A stretch of DNA of 6,476 nucleotides from Flavobacteriales bacterium UBA4474. GTDB taxonomy: Bacteria; Bacteroidota; Bacteroidia; Flavobacteriales_D; Sanyastnellaceae. Shown here piece after piece: positions 4,371 through 6,476 of this stretch (its first letter is position 1; every line of letters begins with the position of its first letter). Location of the stretch: the NCBI GenBank assembly GCA_002389295.1, contig DGOE01000054.1, positions 6,936 to 13,411 of the forward strand, read 5' to 3'. The translations under genes were made by a program, and so were the position numbers. Below the pieces are notes generated by a model. That model was not told the DNA's origin, did not search any database, and was given only the letters and a program-made list of their open reading frames with translations.

Positions 4371-6476
4371 TTATTCCACGACAAGTCGTGTGGTCTGCAG
4401 GGTGCTTCCGTCCATGATCACCGACGCCAAATACACACCGCCCGCCAGCGATGTCAGGTCGATGGTACCCGGCCCGATTCCCGATGAGGAAAGGACGGGC
4501 CGACCCTGCGCATCGGTTAGATTCAGTTGCCATGCGCCGTTGGCGGGGATGCCCGATAAGGCCAATCCTTCCCTTGCGGGATTGGGATACAGCAACGGCA
4601 AGAGGGCTCCGGATTCTGCGACAAAGGAAGTGGCGCAGACCACCACGCCGAATGTGTTTTCAGCCGGAACATACTGTTCTACTTGATCGACCAGAACATT
4701 GCCTTCCTCGTCCTCCACGAGGTAGCTGTAGTAGTCGGAATAGTAACCGCCACTGACCTGAAAGCTCACGTCGCTGCCATCGTACAGGTCCACGTATCCG
4801 ATGAGGGCTGCTCCATTGAACCAAAACCCGCCAATGATGTCGGCGAGCACCGGCCCGTCGTAGACGAAGAGGCTGCCGAGGTCCCACCCGTCGAAATCGG
4901 AGTAGAGCGTGACCTTGATGCGGCTGCACTCGGCCTCGTCGGCGCAGGCCTTCAGGCCATAAACACCGGCTGCAGATCCATATTGGAAGTTGGAATTGGC
5001 GGGGGAATCCGAATCGAAGAGGACGGTGCCTTCAGCATCCACCACTTCGAAGTTCCCGGGCCATCCCCCAAAACTGGAGATGTAGTTCATGTCCACCACG
5101 GAGCCTTGGTTTACGGCAAAGGCGAAGCTGTTGGAGGTGCCGTCGAACACGGTGGGCTCGCCGACGAGCACATTGTCGACCAACACCTGCATGTAGCCGC
5201 TCCAACCTTCCCCGTTGGGTGCGTACATGTTGAGCGTCCAAGTGCCGCAGGTGCCCACTGGATTGGGGAACTCGAAATCAATGACCTCGTCGACGACGTG
5301 GACCACGCCGTTGTACGCCATCAAGTCGGGCACCTCGATGGTGGCATTCTCTACGGCGATGTCTTCGCCGGCCACGCTCATTTGCACGTTGTCCCCGCCA
5401 TAGGAGTACAGGTTTTGCCCGTTGAAGAATTGATCGCTTTCATAGGGCACCTCCACAATGTGACGGCGGATGATCTCGTCGAAATAGGGGGAGTCAAAGA
5501 AATCCTCCATGCTCGCAAACCCATTCTCCTGTGCAAAGGCGATGAAGGCCTGGTCGGTGGGAGCAAAGACGGTGAAGTGCCCCGGTGCATATTCGTTGTC
5601 GTTGAGCACGGGCTGTCCGATGAGGTCGTCGTTGAGCAGGGTTTCGTTGATGGCGAGCTCAAATACGCCGTGGTTCTCGCTCTCCACGACGACTTGGTAG
5701 ACGGTGGCATTGGGCAGGCCGGCAGGGGCGAGGCCATAATCAATGATGTGCACGACCCCATTGAAGGCGGTGTAGTCCGTTCCGACGATGTTCACCCCAT
5801 CGACTTCAAGCCCATTGGCGCCGAGGATGATGCTGAGGCTGTCGCCCTGGAGGGTGGGCAATGACATGCCCGGTTGCAGGTCTTCGGCGAGGTAGACCCC
5901 CGGTACGATGTGGTATTGGAGGATTTCCGCCATGTCGTACATCGCGAGCAGGTCGAACTGATTGAGGTTCATCAGGTCTCCCAAGGCATCGACGGCTGCG
6001 TCATTGGGCATGAAGACGGTGATGGGGTCGTTGCCGTCCAAGGTTCCAGGGAGGTAGCTCTGCATGGCCCAGGTGGTCTGCCATACCCCCGGGGAGGTTT
6101 CGTCGCTGGTCCAACCGGTCAACATGTCGCTGAGTGTGAAGGCGTCCACGGTGATGGTGCCGACCATGCCGAGCTGGGCTTGGAAGCCGATGCTCGAGTC
6201 GAAGTTGTAGACGCCGGGGACGTCAAACTGTATGACCCCCATGCAGGTGCCTTCTTCCGTGCCTTCGGTCTCCTCGAGGAAGAAGTCCACGGGATTGCCC
6301 CACGGCTCCCCGGTGAGGGTGTTGGTGATGCCGTTGATGTTGTGCGTGCCTTGAACGTTGACAAAGGCCACCGTTTCACCGGGCGCAATGGTCAGCTCCG
6401 CCGGGGCAAAGTAGTAGTCGGCCATCACGATGGTGTGGTCGGCTTCGCATTGCGCCTGTGCGTGATCCGCATTGGA
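4371..6476 (-). CDS. Multidomain surface protein: degenerate cupredoxin, two FAS1 domains, two beta modules, T9SS tail; 5'-truncated
   Basis: The frame is open from the window edge to TAA at 4371-4373 (701 residues in window); the start is beyond base 6476. Residues about 12-110 form a plastocyanin-like domain (IVMADYYFAPAELTIAPGETV, GTHNING, LGMVGTITV), but its copper loop reads YNFDSSIGFQAQLGM with neither Cys nor His. Two fasciclin domains follow at about 112-255 (ITVFMPNDAAV, QYHIV, NGVVHIID) and about 258-400 (FTVFAPTDQAF, RRHIV, NGVVHVVD). Next are two modules of about 100 residues, each starting and ending with Cys (410-511 and 517-614), with a GEGWSG or DFDGWDLG turn near the start as in many bacteroidal surface proteins. 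The last 75 residues are a T9SS type A sorting domain (LLYPNPA, TDAQGR, AGGVYLAS). FAS1 domains usually mediate adhesion to matrix or other cells, so an adhesin displayed on the cell surface or in the matrix is the best guess. The N-terminal SNADHAQAQCEADH stretch may be the end of a signal peptide region. The ligand is unknown. Confidence 0.9.
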   Translation of the reverse strand, partial: SNADHAQAQCEADHTIVMADYYFAPAELTIAPGETVAFVNVQGTHNINGITNTLTGEPWGNPVDFFLEETEGTEEGTCMGVIQFDVPGVYNFDSSIGFQAQLGMVGTITVDAFTLSDMLTGWTSDETSPGVWQTTWAMQSYLPGTLDGNDPITVFMPNDAAVDALGDLMNLNQFDLLAMYDMAEILQYHIVPGVYLAEDLQPGMSLPTLQGDSLSIILGANGLEVDGVNIVGTDYTAFNGVVHIIDYGLAPAGLPNATVYQVVVESENHGVFELAINETLLNDDLIGQPVLNDNEYAPGHFTVFAPTDQAFIAFAQENGFASMEDFFDSPYFDEIIRRHIVEVPYESDQFFNGQNLYSYGGDNVQMSVAGEDIAVENATIEVPDLMAYNGVVHVVDEVIDFEFPNPVGTCGTWTLNMYAPNGEGWSGYMQVLVDNVLVGEPTVFDGTSNSFAFAVNQGSVVDMNYISSFGGWPGNFEVVDAEGTVLFDSDSPANSNFQYGSAAGVYGLKACADEAECSRIKVTLYSDFDGWDLGSLFVYDGPVLADIIGGFWFNGAALIGYVDLYDGSDVSFQVSGGYYSDYYSYLVEDEEGNVLVDQVEQYVPAENTFGVVVCATSFVAESGALLPLLYPNPAREGLALSGIPANGAWQLNLTDAQGRPVLSSSGIGPGTIDLTSLAGGVYLASVIMDGSTLQTTRLVVE
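4635..5249 (-). repeat. Tandem pair of Cys-bounded beta-sandwich modules within the FAS1 protein
   Basis: Two consecutive protein modules (nucleotides 5249-4944 and 4928-4635) share a layout: an opening Cys, a hydrophobic strand (GTWTLNMY versus RIKVTLYS), a glycine/tryptophan turn (NGEGWSG versus DFDGWDLG), a strand plus acidic-Gly turn (MQVLVDN versus LFVYDG), and a closing strand ending in Cys (GVYGLKAC versus NTFGVVVC). They are 102 and 98 residues long. The end-to-end Cys pairs could close each module with a disulfide. Sequence identity is low, so this is an old duplication or two members of one fold family. Confidence 0.5.

Noticed and set aside
4683..5864. A 393-codon open frame on the + strand opposite the FAS1 gene
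   Set aside because: The opposite strand encodes clear FAS1 domains. The + frame gives His/Val/Gly-rich protein without motifs, as expected from the mirror of G+C-rich codons.
1..6476. tRNA, rRNA, CRISPR, insertion-sequence or phage features
   Set aside because: No clover-leaf-like stretch, spaced repeat array, transposase or integrase motif, or terminal inverted repeats were seen; nearly all the DNA is covered by the five genes.

Overview
The window is most likely chromosomal DNA from a G+C-rich member of the Bacteroidota, probably an aquatic Flavobacteriales- or Cryomorphaceae-like lineage. Three of the five genes end in a C-terminal beta-sandwich tail of the type IX secretion system (T9SS) sorting-domain kind (YPNP or NFPNP opening, 'D.QGR' or 'VQGR' centre, 'G.Y' near the end), a system essentially restricted to this phylum. 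Starts lack clear Shine-Dalgarno sequences, which is also usual there. The family assignments come from motifs read by eye; the lineage is an inference.

Layout. Positions 1-999 (+) hold the 3' part of a secreted multicopper-oxidase-like protein with a T9SS tail. It is followed 57 bp later by a secreted intradiol ring-cleavage dioxygenase with its own T9SS tail (1057-2064, +). These two genes look like one transcription unit. They converge, with only 16 bp between stop codons, on a periplasmic GH13 neopullulanase/cyclomaltodextrinase-type alpha-glucan hydrolase (2081-3937, -). Upstream of that, on the same strand, lies a 90-residue single-pass membrane protein of unknown function (3999-4271, -). 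A 99-bp spacer (4272-4370) is visibly A+T-rich at its promoter-proximal end. The window ends inside a large, 5'-truncated surface protein (4371-6476, -) made of a degenerate cupredoxin domain, two fasciclin (FAS1) domains, two Cys-bounded beta-sandwich modules and a T9SS tail.

How they may work together. The oxidase and the dioxygenase are both predicted to leave the cell by T9SS, so they could form an extracellular pair acting on phenolic compounds: one-electron oxidation by the oxidase and ring opening of catechol-like products by the dioxygenase. The FAS1 protein is probably an adhesin. The GH13 enzyme has a signal peptide but no T9SS tail, so it should stay in the periplasm and degrade imported malto-oligosaccharides; no SusC/SusD partners are visible.

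The least expected non-coding signal is a set of three direct repeats, CTTAAT/CTTAAT/CTTAAC, spaced at exactly 11 bp just upstream of the small membrane-protein gene. This is the geometry of a PhoB/OmpR-family response-regulator site. No RNA genes, CRISPR arrays, insertion sequences or attachment sites were seen.
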